64,000 nt of DNA from Ramazzottius varieornatus (lineage: Eukaryota > Tardigrada > Eutardigrada > Parachela > Ramazzottiidae), in NCBI GenBank assembly GCA_001949185.1, contig BDGG01000016.1, forward strand, positions 1 through 64,000, read 5' to 3'. Of the stretch, positions 36,351 through 49,754 are shown piece by piece; the stretch's first letter is position 1, and every line of letters starts with the position of its first letter. The notes beneath the pieces were generated by a model. The model saw only the letters and a list, made by a program, of their open reading frames with translations. It ran no database searches and was not told where the DNA came from. The translations under genes and the position numbers were made by a program.

Positions 36351-39300
36351 ATGCCGTCGCCGAGTTGTGTGACATCGGCCATGGAAGAGGACATTACTCA
36401 ACGGGATGAAGTCAAGATTTTCGCCGACGAAGATGCCGATGTCGATGTGGAAGCCGAGGGAAGCAGCTGTGACCGCACTAGCGATCTGAAGGAAGTCAAG
36501 GAAGGCTTGGTCCAAGAACGCGATCACGAGGTAAAGCAGTCCGATCTAATATTTTCACAAAATGGGACGTCGGCAAATGATTTCACAGCCACAACGTTTT
36601 CTCAAGTGGCGCGCGCTTTCAGCCACTAAGAGTGCAAACGTGCGCCACTTGCGATTGCCGTTTTGCAAGCGGCGCACGTTCTGATTGTTAATGGCTGAGA
36701 GTGTGCGCCACATAGGAAAACGATCCGGTGAAACCATTTGCCGATCTCCCGACTGTTAATTGCAGCTGTTAAACGCACTTTTAAGACTTTTTGAAAGAAC
36801 GATGAAGATGATGGTGTACATATAGGTGGTTGTTTTATGGTTGTCGGCTGTCGCAAGGGTCGAAGAGAGCGTCGTTTTACGGTCGTTTAATGGCGCTAAC
36901 CATAAAACGTTTTTTTTCATCATCTTGTCCTATACGATGTCATTTGTACGGCGTCATGATGACGGTTTGTATGGTCTTTCTTTGTGCTTATAGAGAAGCA
37001 AGAATGGTGAACGCGGACGCCTGACACAACCCGAACACTATCGTAAGTCCGTCTTTTCCATTTCGTCTTTGTAAATCTTACATCCGGATGTATTATGCTA
37101 TATTAGGCGACCGAGTCGGGGCCGTTTATTTATACTCTGACAGCCAGCATGGTTGGAGACAGTAGTGAAACAAAGGGGACACAGCTAATCGGCTCCGTGT
37201 AGTTTACAGGTTGCGCCGAAGCGAAGAGACGGAAAATATGTGGCGCATTGATAGATTATTTATTGTTTGAGCAGCGAACACTATACAACTCCAGCTGATT
37301 ACAGCTAGCGCCCATGAACTGTCGAGGAATTCCGGGCTATGTAGGAAGGTGTAGTCAGGCGTGCAATGTTGCTGCAAGCAGCGATAAATGCTATTGCTGC
37401 TGAAGCGCTCGACTGTCCAGTCCAGCATTACAACTAGCAGCTATCGGGGCTAAAGCGTGGAACGTGCTGGCGCAACAAGTGTTCATATTCCCCCTCTCAC
37501 TCTAATATGATCCTTTCTTCTCTTTCTCTGTTTCCAGGTCGGGCCAGAACGGCTGGAAATAGAGAGAGGCAAAGAGGAAGGAATGAGTATGCTGACCACT
37601 TGATAACAGGGCTGAGAAATCAGAGAGTGGCCACTAGAGTAGGAAGGAGAAGAAAGGAAGAAGGCCATGTGGTTATGAATTTCTTCATGTCCCTCTCAAA
37701 GTGAGCATCAGTTCAGTAGGGGAAGGGAAAGCGGAAACAATGCTGACCGGCCAGTTCAATATTCGAATATATCTTCGAGTATGTTAGACAGAAACTGGGG
37801 ATTGAGTGCAGTACTAGCAAGGATGTAAGGCAGGAATCTCTGAGGTCCTCGCTCACCCGCGAACCGAAAGACGGGCACGTTACGTCTGACGTTTTAGACA
37901 TAAATGTACTTACCTTTCTTAAACATGTACCCGATCGTCTTAGGATCGTCTTCTCGGTTGAGCGGCTGCAGATAGTGAGGCTTAAGACGGCGCTTCGCAG
38001 TTAGCGTTTTGGGTGATGGGTACTTTTTGACGAGGTCTAGCGAGCGAGCGCCAAACTGATGGCTGGACAAATTTGCTTTACCGCTCCGAGCTGTCACATC
38101 ACCTACCAAGCCACGCATATTATTGTTGACATTGGGTCTCCCAAAGAATCAAAATATTCATAATCGCGCTGTGTTCGGTACCCCCCTTGAACTCGCTTTG
38201 TCGCCATCGTCAGTCCCTCTGACACTGCAACACATATCGTTCAACCTCACATAAACGACACTTTTTTGCTGCTATGTGCTAGCTTAAAATAAACACAACC
38301 AAGACAACCATCGATACTGATGGTCACAGCCGCACCCCTTTGACAGAAATGCCACTTTTGCGATAAGGGAAAAAAATAGAGCATGTAAACTCGACAAGAT
38401 TAGCTTTTTTCGAATGGCGCAGTTTTGCAGCCAAAATCACTAGAAACGTACGCCACTAGAACAAGCGCGATCAGATCGTTATTCCAGGTGGCGCAGGCTC
38501 CGTCCCTTAACACCGAAACTGTGCGCCACTTGGGAAAACAATCTTGTCGAGTTGGTTTGACGAGCTCTCCTATGCGAAAAGAAATACCGAAGGAATGTCT
38601 GGATGGGTTGATGTTGTTACAGGTCAACATGGAGCTTTCTCCCCGTCGAGCCAGAGTCATTTTTATAATTTGGCGGCTGCGGCGGCAGCCAGTCATTATG
38701 GATATAACGCCATGGTCTCCCCCTTCGCCTGCGGATTCCCTTCCGTCTCACCGGCCAACCTGGCCAACCTTCCCATACCGGTAAGAACCTTCAGGACCAG
38801 CTTCCTGTTGTCAAATAGGCTCCTCGAAGTTCGCGTTACATGTGTGTATGTTGAACGTGTTAGTCCGTCGTTGACGAGTCGAATATGTCATGCTTTCTCC
38901 GGCTTCACACCAAAGACATTTAGGCAGTTCTTCCGTCCTTCTGCTCTTCTGTCCAGTGCTGCTTTGTTGGTTGAAGAGGAGGTTTCGCGGAAGAGATTGT
39001 TTAAGACGAAAATTGGGGGTTATCAGAAGAAAGACGCTTGGTTGGTTGACAGGTCTGCACTGGACCAGTCACTGGTCAAGGAAGAATTTGGAAGAATGCT
39101 ATTGTTCATTGGCTCGATAGAGAGATTATTTTCCTTGTATCTTGATAGGCTTCCCTTCCCTTGCCCATGAGACATTCCCGTGTTTCCGCTAAGCACCACG
39201 AAGGGAGGAAATAACTGCGCTCGATTTGCATTCGACAAACAGTGCTGCTTTATCGTATGATAGTAACATACTAAATAGGTCATATATCGAGAACCCAGCT

Positions 39301-42300
39301 TTGGTCGCGAGTCCTCGATCAGTAGTTTACGTCCCGTGACCTTCATGTGAATAGGTTAAAGGATTCAAGGGGAAAAAGAGGTGCAGTGTATATCAATCAG
39401 TACGAGACTGCTGGAGTGCTTGGGCGGAAGTGAAGTGGTCATACATAGTGTATATACAGCCATCACTTGTTCTTTACGGCTAATTTACGAGGAGATAAGA
39501 GATTATGGCTCGATCGTCACCGTCCACTCTTGTGCAAGCAACCATGCTTTTAACCTGTCTAAGCTCCGTCTCGCTCACTTTATGGCTTTTGACACCGTCC
39601 TTCTCCGCTCTAGCACGCTTCGAGCTTCAAACTTTACTCGATCGTCCACCTTGGCAGCAAAGGGTTTATGTCGTCACCATTTTTCCAAACGTGAATCTGG
39701 GCGATCGGTAGGCTCGGTTCCTTCTACCCATAAATCCATTTACATGTTCATCTCGTCAAAAAGTTTCTTTTCGGGAAGAAGGGTGACAGTCGTGTCGATT
39801 AATAGCATTACAACCATTAATTAGGCACAGGGTGAATCGACTGTGTACCAGTGAAGGGAGATTAGGTTGCAAGAAGCGAGGCAGGGGATCGAGTAATACG
39901 GGGAAATGTGGAGATTTTTGTGGCGTCGTTGCTGTCTAAGGAGTCTTTCTGTGTGTCGCCAATGCCCACTCTTGTCAAGTCTTTTTCTCAGCGTCATTAG
40001 TGGCTACCTCGTTCAGCCATAATGGTCATGGCTCACGGTTTTCTCTCCCTGTCCTAATGACTGCTAATTGTTTCTCAAAGTCCTTGAACCAATCTTTTTG
40101 TTCTTTCCAGTACTTTGTACCCCAGTGTTCTCGGTATAGTGTTTCCAAGCAGGCAACGGCCGGAAGTTCAACATTAAATTCAGCCCGGGAAGAAGAGTGT
40201 GGTGACTACGTTGCTCCGATAAGCTTTGGCTTGTGAGCGCTAAGGTGAAGGTTATCAGTATGGATGATGAGAGCGAAAAGAAAAGATGAGGCCTCCTGTG
40301 GAGCACACTTCTTAGATCTTAATTAAGGCCAATCTACCTGTCTCCAACTTTAGGGCCTTCTTGCAGAACGCCTCTAGCCTTGCACATACTGGCTGTATGC
40401 ATTCCATACCTTGTCAGATTTGACTCGAGGGATCCGTCAAATACTGTCTGACAAGTTGCCAGCGCTGTGAAGCCCGTAAGGCGAAATTCGGGAGCCGGGA
40501 AGACGCTTTCGCTTGACCAGTTCCCGTAAGAAAGGTCAGCTGCCTTTCCGTATTGAATATGGATTCTGTTTAGGCAAGTGTAGTCGGTGCAACGAGGCAT
40601 AGGAGAAATCATTGTTGGCTTTGATAGGCTGGCTATATCGTTGCTCCGTGTTTATTCACGGCAAAAGTTCACACGCTAGCCTTTGTTGTTCCACTGACTG
40701 TAACTTTTATTTGATGATAGCAGATCGGGCCAGCAAAAGCCACCTTTCAGAAGTGAGCTGCATGCACTTCAACCCCACTGTTTCCTTCCGCCCTTCTTCG
40801 CGGCAGGTCGCTGCGATTTCCAAAGGTAAGAAGCACAATTCGACTAGCGAAAGGTCACGATATTGCCCTTACGCTTATTAAAGTTTAAAGAGTTCGTAGG
40901 GGACAGTGAGCCTTTGATGAATATTAACAAGAATACCAGGAGAATGTTGCTTTGCATTTTGGAGCAAATTGGTTTGCACCTGTGTTGACTATACGGTTGT
41001 ATTGTTTGCCGTCAGCTTTTGATCGGTGACACTGTTTTATTTCCCCAGAAGCTGGTCAGCAGCTACTTGGCCTGCATGTACTTCTTTTTATGACGGAAGG
41101 ATCGTCTTTTGAACTGTGAGTTTGACAAAGGTCTTGGTGTGATAGTGCAGCACGTTTATGGTTCGTCTCCGCTGGCTTGCTGCGCTAATTTTACTAAACG
41201 GACGGTGGAATGGACGATGACAAAGCCTTGTCGCCGTTATGCTGATCGTCCAGTAGCAACTGTGTGGAAGCAGGGTCGTAGTAGAAGATAGGAAAATGAC
41301 CAGTGGAAAATGAAGAGACAGTCTCGACGGAGCATGGCGACATGCATGCGAAAGATGGACGAAGAGGGGAAGGAGCTTCTAGTGAGCGTCGCCGGGCTTG
41401 AAGTGGAGATAGTTTGTGGAAATGGCCTCTTCACTCTTTGCCTCGATGGTTTGTGGCATTCCTCTTTTCCGTCTTTTCAATTGGACAATTAGTCGCAGCC
41501 AACATTATAACCCCCGCAAATTGAAACGCCGAGTGTTGCCTGTCCGCGTATTTGCTCAGAAAGGGACAAGTGGCAAAGACGACATGAGAACATATTCCCC
41601 TATTGTCCCCCTAGTCTGATTGATGCTTCTTCATCCTTTTGTCTCTCCGTACATAATCAGTGTTAAGCCTGATTTTCCATCACGGCAAAGCTAATATCAC
41701 ACCAAGTTGGAGGGAAGGGATGAAGGGGATAGCTGGGCATATTGTTCTGGATGGCTCTTCAACAGAACCATCCTTCAGCCCCCCACATCAAGCTCTTCAT
41801 CCGCCAGCTCAAGAGCCAGGCTTGCAATAATATTGACCTGACTCTTTGCTCTTCTACCCTACACTCCATAAATAATTACATATCAGCAGGCTTTTGTCGT
41901 GAGCTGTGGTATATGCATATTCGTCGAGGTCTCCGTAAAATTCTGAAATTTATCCGGGAAGCCGGCAAATGACATGCAGAAGGTCGTAATATCAAGCGGC
42001 GCACGCTTACAGCTTTGGGCAGTGAGAATGTGCGCCACGTAAGAACAACGATTGGTGTACATTTAGTTCGCAAATTTCGCGCGTGTAGGTGGCCACGTAG
42101 AATTTTCTTCTTTTGTCTCTGGGGAAGCAGCTGAGCGGGAAAATGTGGCTGCCACATCGCGACGGTCAGGCAGCTAGCTAGTCTAATTAGAATAATAATA
42201 CAGTGGTTATTGAATAGTAATGCCTTGTCAAAGGCTTCGGACATTGTCAACATTATTGACCGCCGGTAACAGAAACCCTCAACGATCTGTGTAACCACCG

Positions 42301-45300
42301 CATAACAACCGACGACTTCCCACCACCTTCAACCGCGAAGTCCAACTTGCAACCACTATGACATACTGACAAACTGAAGAAAAAATAAACGCTGACGATA
42401 ATGGGTAATGTTTGCAAGGCAAACTTTCTCTGCTTATGTTCACGGCTGCTCTTTTGCATGTCCTCAAACGAAAAAATTATTGCCGGTTACCGATCGGTGT
42501 AACCGACGAAAGAAATCATCAGAAATGTATCTCGTCAAGTTTATGATGGGTATTGTTGGGGGCTGTAATGATATGGTTTGAGGGTGTTGTAGGCGGACAA
42601 GTCTGGGAGAAGACGCCCTTCCATCTTCGGAGTTTCTCTTTCCATTGATGATGAACGATTAGATCTTGTCATTTGGAGAGATGGAAGATGGAGGTTAATT
42701 AAGCTGGCCGAATGGAATGCCAGATTTATCCAAGGAGACAATCGTCATTAGCCACAGGTTGCTGCGTCTGCAAATACCCTCTGGAATGTGTCCGATTCGT
42801 GCTGGCTAGTTGTGCTCTTGCAGTCTCCTCTTTTCAGGGACTGAAGCGATCGGAGCTTGGCGAACCTTTTCGGCGTTTTTTCAAATGTAGAACTTGTGTA
42901 GGTCATGTTAGAACGAGTGCGCATGTGAAGCTGGGATAGGTTGCAGCATCGTGCGCAGTGGGCGATATTTGGGAAGGGAGATTAATGGGTTGAATGATGG
43001 AAAGTGATGGGGCAGTTTGAAGAGGAGATATAGTCTTGGAGGGAGGTCGAGTGCCATCTTACCTCTATTCGGAAATAGATAGATAGTCCCCCTTTTATTG
43101 AATTATACTGTACCTGTCTTGTGAAAGATAAGAGAGGCATGCCATCGACAAGATGGACGGTCAAAGCGTCGAAGCAATCCACCTTTCATACTTTTAGCTC
43201 TAAATTTCCTGCTCGCTACCAATCAAGATGTCGTCCACTTATACCATAATCAAATTCACCGTAGAGTGCGAGAAGGGCGTGGACGACGTCGTTACAGTCT
43301 CTCCTCGTTAACCTTACGGCGCATTGCCCACCATACTTTTGAACGTGTGCAGAGATGATGGAGAGACTATGGTGGCTATAAATATATTGATAAGTTTCCA
43401 CTTCAATGGAAATTCGACTCACACAGAGAAGGAGTCCCAAAACACATGGGAACCAGATGAGGAAGCTTGGAGGGAGACTATATGCCACCTTCCATCTTCT
43501 CATCTGCATACAATTGTCCAAAGTTCCCAACCGGAGTCGAATTACCCCCTTTGCCCGTATATTCATTGCCACTTGTCTTCTTCTGGCTTACTCTTCCTGC
43601 GGTGCAAAGTCAGGAATATTCAGAGCATGAAGAAGGCAATGGACTGTATAGGGAAGGTAGGCAAATGAATCGAACCAGATCGCTGTCTGTAGTGGCGCTC
43701 GTTTTCACTGTTATTAGCTGGAAGTGTGCGCCAATTGGGAGAATAAACTCGGCAAGAATATTTTCCAAGCGGCGCACGGGTCCACTGTTGTTAGCTGGAA
43801 GTGTGCGCCACTGGGCAAAGCAATCTGGTCCAAATCGTTCGCCCCGTCCCATATGACTCGAAATTCGGGTCCAGTCTAGCAATATGGTTTCGCATGAAAA
43901 GGGAAGCAAAGGAGTTTCTGGTATATTATTGAGGAAGAGAAAGGAAGATGGATGTCGCTGGGTTGTGTGGTGGTTAATGTCATCGGGTATAAGGGGAAGA
44001 TATGCTCTGCTGATGGTGTCATGCCGGGTAAATGATAGATGTCGGTAACGCGTGAAATTTTTGATTCGACATGGCGCACTATGCAAGCATACAATACAGT
44101 ATGCCGTGCGTGAGGATTATAGGGATATGATAAGGCTGGGCTAATATGGATGGATCATGGCCGAGATGTCAAGGGTCACTTCCTGTCCCTGTAATAACTT
44201 TACACGCTATACGACGTCGGTCAGCAAAATGCCTCCTGTCCACTCTAATAACAATGTGAATTCCCCAGCTCCCTCTCTCTTGCATGTAAAATTCCAGTGC
44301 TAAAGTTGATCTGGTTCACTGAACAGGTTTATGGCTTAGGTGAAGCCATAATTGAAGACTATTAAATTATTTGTTGCTCGTTTGTCTGTCATCTCGTCAA
44401 TTTTCGAGCCAGTTCACAGCGCCGCGAGCCCTTGCAGTGTTTATAAGACTGTAATGTTACATGTGGCGATAAGTGGTCATTCTTCCGATCATTTAAAGAA
44501 TGATGATCTTCCTTGCCTCTGATGGCTGCCAGCATCACGGCTCCATTTCCGGTTTGGTCACCTTCTGACCACATCCTTACTAGCAGCATCTCTGCTTCAG
44601 GGTCTTTCTTCGGGCATATCGGCGCAGCTGCCGACTTCCGGCGGCCGCCTTAGCCGGGCAAAGTCTAGGCTTGCTTATTTGAGATGCGGGCGATTAAATT
44701 CGCACAAATTTTTTCCCAAGTGGCGCACATTTTCAGCCAATAACAATGCAAACGTGCGCCTCTTGAAACAGCGATCTGCACGAATTTATTAACAGCAGAA
44801 TTGTACGTTTCACACTTTATCCGTTAACGATAAGGCTGTATCGGTCGCGAAGCTTCTTGTGTAGGCGATGTCTGCTTGGGGAGTAGCATCGGACAGTCGT
44901 TGTTTGCAGAAGGGGAAGGTGATAGGCACTATCGTTCTTGTCAATAGGGACGATGTACAGTGGGGTTGTCCCTCGAGGTCGCTGCAAAGTACGTTGAGGT
45001 GGACGAGTAAAGGCACAGCCCGCTAGTGGATATAAGGCTGTGGTAAAGGTAGAATTGTTCGACAGGGGGAAGATACCAGCGGTCTTCGTTACTGATGATA
45101 GCGACCTCGCTGATGTTATGTGGCTTGTTTCAGTGCATCGTCAGGGCGACTTCCGCTTCGAATAAAGCGAACTAGCCAATAAAGCGATAACAGGCGCATG
45201 ACATGGCTGAATAAATTAGCAGTAAATTATCGCGCTCATGACCGATTAAATTATGAGCAGGGCTGCTGAGCACCGCTTCCACCGAACGATGCAATGAGGC

Positions 45301-48300
45301 CATATATGTCTATCAGACGGATAAATTTATGCATAAAAATGTTGTTTTTTTCGAAAGTTGGAGAGCCGGTGTAGAGTCTAGTCGACCATTGTTGGAAGGC
45401 TGGAGGCGCCCTCTTTGCCACATTCACACATAAGTCATTAACATCACAATGGCCGACGTCTAATGCATCTTGGCGTAAGACGTTTTCGGTAAAAGACTCT
45501 TTTGAGCCAGCACCATGTTTTACCAACAAAACATGTCATTCCACTAACTTATGACTTTTTACCTGCGACCACTCAAAATGAGCCAGCAGCCAATCGAGCC
45601 AAGAACCGCACCTGCGTTGCGTACGACATGCTGCTCAAGACCAACTAGATAGTCTTGTCTTGCTACTGCTTCGTTCGGAAGCTTTTTTTTGGCAAAGCGA
45701 AGTAGATCGACCACGAGTTTGCTTCAAAGTGGTTTCGCGGAAAGAGATTAGAGATTTTGCAGTTTGAGTTGTGGAGAAAGAGGGTCGACTGTTATCGAGA
45801 AAGAGGGTCGACTGTTATCGAGCCGAGGTTCTTTGTTGGGAGCTGGATAAGCTGACTTTGACTTGATGTACGGAGCGAGTGTTATCGGACGTTTATTGGG
45901 CCCGATAGACTTGAACGTACCATGACAAGCTTGTCCAAGGCATAACAGGACCAAGAAAAGACGGAAATCTGATTGTCAATGGACGACAACGCCTGACTGT
46001 GGCCTGACTACAGCTTCCGGGAAACGCCGATAGACCCTGACAGCCTCTTTCCTTTGCATCGCGGGACAGGACGTTCAGTCGGAAGTTTTATCGACCGACG
46101 AGAAGCTTTCTCGATCGGGATGTGATTGAATGAAGAAGTTTGTCGCCGAGGTTGACACAAGCCCTCTTATTGTGTACTCTGTTGTCTCCGAGAATGTTTC
46201 GTGCCGTTGGTGAACGGGCGATGACGCTATAGTCCCACGCTGGTTCTTCCTGTTGTTGATAAATGTCGATTCCGGCCTTATTGGTGTTCGCTCCTCTCTA
46301 ATCATGCCTTTCTCCTCGCTGGTACCTACGAGCATGATGCCATCTCTTTATCCATTATCTCTCATCCAGAAACCTCTGGCTCTGCCCCCGACCAATTGCA
46401 CCTTTCCTTTCCCTCCCTTTGGTCCCTCACCGGAATTAGCCAGCAGCATGCCCTGCACTTTGCCTCACCGTCAAGCTTCTTCCGGCTTGCATTACTACGT
46501 AAGTGATAACTTCGTTGCCCCACTGCCATCTCATTGATCTTCCATCCTGGGTTGGGAGGATGAAAGGGAAGACTAAGAGCAGGTCACGAATGTTGTGCCG
46601 GTCGTACAGCGTAATTTGTCCCTGCCTGGCTGGAATGGTTGTTGTCTTTGCGGATGATGAACACGACGAGGGAATAAGTGGCAATATTCTTCCGGCTTAT
46701 TGAACATTGATTACAGGACTTGCTCTTCCCTTTTGCCTATCTTCCTTCGCTTGGCTTGCATCTTCGACATTAGGAAAGTCCCGACAGCATGTGGGAGGAG
46801 GGCAAATGATCTGTCCAAGATCTTTATCCCAAGTGGCGGATGTTCTGGTTGGTATTAGCTGAGAGAGTGCGTCGCTTGCGGAAACAATATGGTTCAGCTT
46901 ACTTGCCCAGTTTCCACATCGACTCAGTCACATCCTTGTCGTTCTTTCTGCGGGATCAGTCGATGCTTATTGGAAGGCTACATGCACTTCCGCTGGTTCG
47001 GTCGGTTGAATGGCTCTTTCTTGTCGCCATATTGGCTCTTTGTCAATCGATAGTCCCTTGAGGACCGTCTCAAAGTGCGCAATTGCCAATCTGGCGCTGT
47101 ACGACAGGGAAACAGACGATGAAAGAAGCTTTCAGGTCTCCGCAAATTCAATTCCGATCCCCTTTGAAGATTCTTGGACAGAGTTGTTGTTGTTGCAGGA
47201 AAGGGTCATCACTCAAGTCTCTTTGACGAGCTTTTATCGCTAGTAACGCCCCATATTGTTCTTGTCAATTTCGACAGCCCAAATTGACTTCCCGTGGCTC
47301 TATAGGTGGATCCCCGAAATGTCCACAAGGGAAAAGGGAGTCTTTGTGGCGTCGAAAAGTGCTTGATGTCATATGGAGCTGCGTGCCCCTTTTTAGTTTT
47401 AATTGACTTGAGGGATAGAGTGATGCGTTGTCGTTGTGTGTATATACTGTAGATAGATATGACAAGTGTGTTGCGGGCGTCTCTGCGGTGCGCCTATTTG
47501 CGCGACAACACTCTCAAAACCGGTAGCTTCACTTGTCAAGATGCTCCTGCTGTCACCGTCACTTGCCAAACACTATAAGAAAAGCATGACACTTTTCTCC
47601 TCTCTGTAAGAACCTCAAAGGACACGTTCAGGAAGAGATCGTGGGATAATCCATCACTTTAACTATATAAGTCGAAAGAGAGTACCTGTCAAGTCACACT
47701 TGCCACAGTCAGTATATAAATACCACATGTGGCGCATACACTATTCGGCTTCGACCTGGCTGCTGGTCAGGAACCAGTGACCTTTCTCGAGGCTGCTGGA
47801 GTTCCTTCCTCTCTAACAAGGCCCAGGCGTGGTCCTGTCCAGTAGTCGTTGGAAAATCTTTTTCCCATCTTATAGTCATTACTCTAGGTGGAAAAACTGA
47901 GATAGACGATATCGCCGCTTGTGATCGGGTTTAATGCTTTCGTTTGCTTGCCGTTACTGGTTTGACCGATTGATGACCACTGTATCTATGTTAACTGTGC
48001 GGTGACTCTGCATTTTCTTGCTGATAGGACAGGCCTCTAACGTTTGAGGAACGATGGGTCAACAGCAGTATGAGTTTATGGCCTTATGTGTGATGGAACT
48101 TTATTTATATTGAGTGTGGTTTGCAGGGTGGACGGATGATGCCGTCGCCACTGACGAGAGGTTCGCCAGCGCCCTCTCCCAGTGCGTTCGGACTTCTGCA
48201 CAATGGTACTCCGCCACCTGCACACATGGGCTTTCCTAACGGGCGGGGAACCACGTCACCCTTTGCCTCTCCTCACACTCCCTTCGCACCCTTCCACCAT

Positions 48301-49754
48301 CATCATCCAGCCTTTTCCCATCCCGACATGAACGCCGCCTCCGCCTGGTACGTCACTTCAGTTACTATCTCTTAGTGCAGTTCAAACTTACACGTACATT
48401 CCTGCTGCAGGATGCAACAAGCGTACATGAATGCCGCTTTACGAGGTGGCACCACTTCTCCCATGGCCGCTTCAATGGCTGGGGCATATCCACCCTACGG
48501 GGGTGGCTATGGTCGGATAGGCACCATGCCGTCACCACTGGGTCTCTTTCCGCCATTTCCTCCTTTTGGTATTCCTCACTCACCTGATCAGCACCACCAT
48601 GGAAGGTAAGACAAGAATTCTTAGCTTTCGATTCTTTCCCCTGAGCACAGCATCTCAGCGGTGGTCTTGTTTCAGGTTTTCTTCACATGGGCACGAAGTT
48701 AGTTCCTCGCGCATGTCGCACGCCGATTCCTCCGCTTCGTCCACATCCAGCAATCGTGACTCCTCCGAACGATATCGTCACCGGAAAGACAAGCAGAACC
48801 ATGTCAAAAAACCTCTGAACGCCTTCATGTTGTATATGAAGGAAATGCGGGCGGAAGTGCAGTCCCAATGCACCCTCAAAGAGAGTGCAGCCATCAATCA
48901 AATACTCGGCAAAAAGGTGGGCGCTTTTTGTCAACCTATCTTCCATCTGTTCTCAATATCGTGTAGACCTACGAGCTAATATGCTTTTTGTCGTTTGTAG
49001 TGGCACGCACTGGATCGCCAAGAGCAAGCCAAGTATTACGAGATGGCCAAGCAAGAGCGGGAGAACCACGCCCGAGTCAACCCTGGCTGGACTGCCAAAG
49101 ATAACTACGCTGTCTGTGGCAAGAAGAAACGAAGGAAGAAGGAAAAGTCTGATGGTAAGGGACTTCGTTATAAATATTGTTCCAAGTGACGCACGTTTCT
49201 CGTGTCACTGGCCAAAGCGTGCCCACTCGTGGGAACGAAAGCCCGTTTTCATAAGTGGCACACGTTCCTAGTGTTTCTGGCTGGAATTATGCGCCACTTG
49301 GAAAAGCGCACAATCCGAGTCTGTTTGCCGGGCCTCCAAATAGCGAAAGTAAAATAATAAAGCAATAGCCTTTTATTTTCCTGTAATTGTTCTTGACATC
49401 GTTGTTTTTTCCCCATCTTTAGAACCCAAGAAATGCCGCGCGATATTTGGCATAGATCGGATGGGTGAATGGTGCAAGCCTTGCAAGTAAGTTTTTGGGT
49501 TGAATACCCGGTTGACGAACTCGTTCAAATGATGGTTTTTCTATTTTTGCAGACGAAAGAAGAAGTGTGTTCGATATTCGCAAAATGGGACCTTGTTGGT
49601 CAATGGTGGAGGAGATTACGGTAGCGATTCCAAGTCATCGGTCCTCGATTCCGTGGCTCACGTCTCGTCGTCAATGCAGACTTTGTCGCCATCTGCCGAT
49701 TCAGCAGCTTCCTCCACCTCGCCATCCTCGTCAGCTGCCGCCTCAACCGGTTGA
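36351..49754 (+). CDS. pan: TCF/LEF transcription factor (pangolin)
   Basis: Nine exons (36351-36530, 36994-37042, 38623-38780, 48127-48347, 48411-48605, 48676-48916, 49001-49154, 49423-49486, 49553-49754) give 487 residues. The acidic N-terminus ([14 protein letters not shown], then [13 protein letters not shown]) matches the beta-catenin-binding domain. A Pro/Ala/Gly/Met-rich linker follows. The HMG box reads [20 protein letters not shown] to [19 protein letters not shown], then a basic KKKRRKKEK tail. A complete C-clamp follows ([19 protein letters not shown] then KRKKKCVRY). This is the DNA-binding effector of canonical Wnt signalling. The third intron is over 9 kb, far larger than any other in the window. 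Confidence 0.95.
36564..36750. mobile_element. Double palindromic element in TCF intron 1
   Basis: Two hairpins lie in tandem (36602-36652 and about 36660-36713). The outer ends are gggacgtcggcaaatgattt and, reverse-complemented, gggagatcggcaaatggttt. This is one of the clearest full-length copies. Confidence 0.85.
37497..38118 (-). CDS. Probable small gene nested in TCF intron 2
   Basis: Two exons (37914-38118 and 37497-37552) join in phase to give 86 residues, from [19 protein letters not shown] to [11 protein letters not shown]. The donor (gtaagt) and the acceptor (ctatttccag) are both good. The protein is basic, with [20 protein letters not shown] and [12 protein letters not shown], and has no signal peptide or membrane span. 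I do not recognise the family. Support is an open frame, splice signals and codon-like composition only. Transcription would run against TCF. Confidence 0.45.
38368..38570. mobile_element. Double palindromic element in TCF intron 2
   Basis: Two hairpins (about 38410-38458 and 38487-38533) are bounded by ctcgacaagat and atcttgtcgag and a distal gacgagctctcc. It lies just upstream of exon 3. Confidence 0.75.
41985..42075. mobile_element. Palindromic aagtggcgcac element
   Basis: The hairpin arms are caagcggcgcacgctt and aatgtgcgccacg, followed by aacgattggtg. It lies in TCF intron 3. Confidence 0.7.
43651..43850. mobile_element. Double palindromic element
   Basis: The left end gggaaggtaggcaaatgaat mirrors the right end gttcgccccgtccc. 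Two hairpins lie between, at about 43694-43742 and 43768-43816. It lies in TCF intron 3. Confidence 0.8.
44690..44790. mobile_element. Palindromic aagtggcgcac element
   Basis: This copy is close to consensus. The arms are cccaagtggcgcacattttc and gcaaacgtgcgcctcttg around cagccaataacaat. It lies in TCF intron 3. Confidence 0.8.
46304..46498 (+). CDS. Putative alternative first exon of TCF
   Basis: An ATG-initiated 65-codon stretch ([20 protein letters not shown] ... ASSGLHYY) ends at a strong gtaagt donor in phase 0. The next TCF exon (48127) starts in phase 0, so splicing would give a protein lacking the beta-catenin-binding exon but keeping the HMG box and C-clamp. The Pro/Ser/Met-rich composition resembles the TCF linker. 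No acceptor is needed if transcription starts just upstream. Confidence 0.45.
46793..46917. mobile_element. Palindromic aagtggcgcac element
   Basis: The ends are gtgggaggagggcaaatg and cttgcccagtttccac. The hairpin (cccaagtggcggatg and agtgcgtcgcttg) is diverged. It lies in TCF intron 3. Confidence 0.7.
49159..49337. mobile_element. Double palindromic element in a TCF intron
   Basis: Two hairpins, about 49188-49235 and 49251-49304, run from gggacttcgttat to tttgccgggcctcc. The element fills most of the intron after the HMG-box exons. Confidence 0.7.

Larger units (their letters stand above)
38781..48126 (+). other. Giant TCF intron 3
   Basis: This 9.3-kb intron carries four or more palindromic elements, a putative alternative first exon (46304-46498) and a 23-bp direct tandem duplication at about 45776-45821 (agagggtcgactgttatcg twice). 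Other frames of 60-150 codons occur on both strands but lack domains or joinable splice sites. Regulatory sequence is likely but no specific site is identified. Confidence 0.6.

Noticed and set aside
39505-39711. Hydrophobic 68-codon frame in the TCF intron
   Set aside because: It resembles a signal peptide, but there is no partner exon, domain or poly(A) context. Frames of this size are expected by chance in 9 kb.
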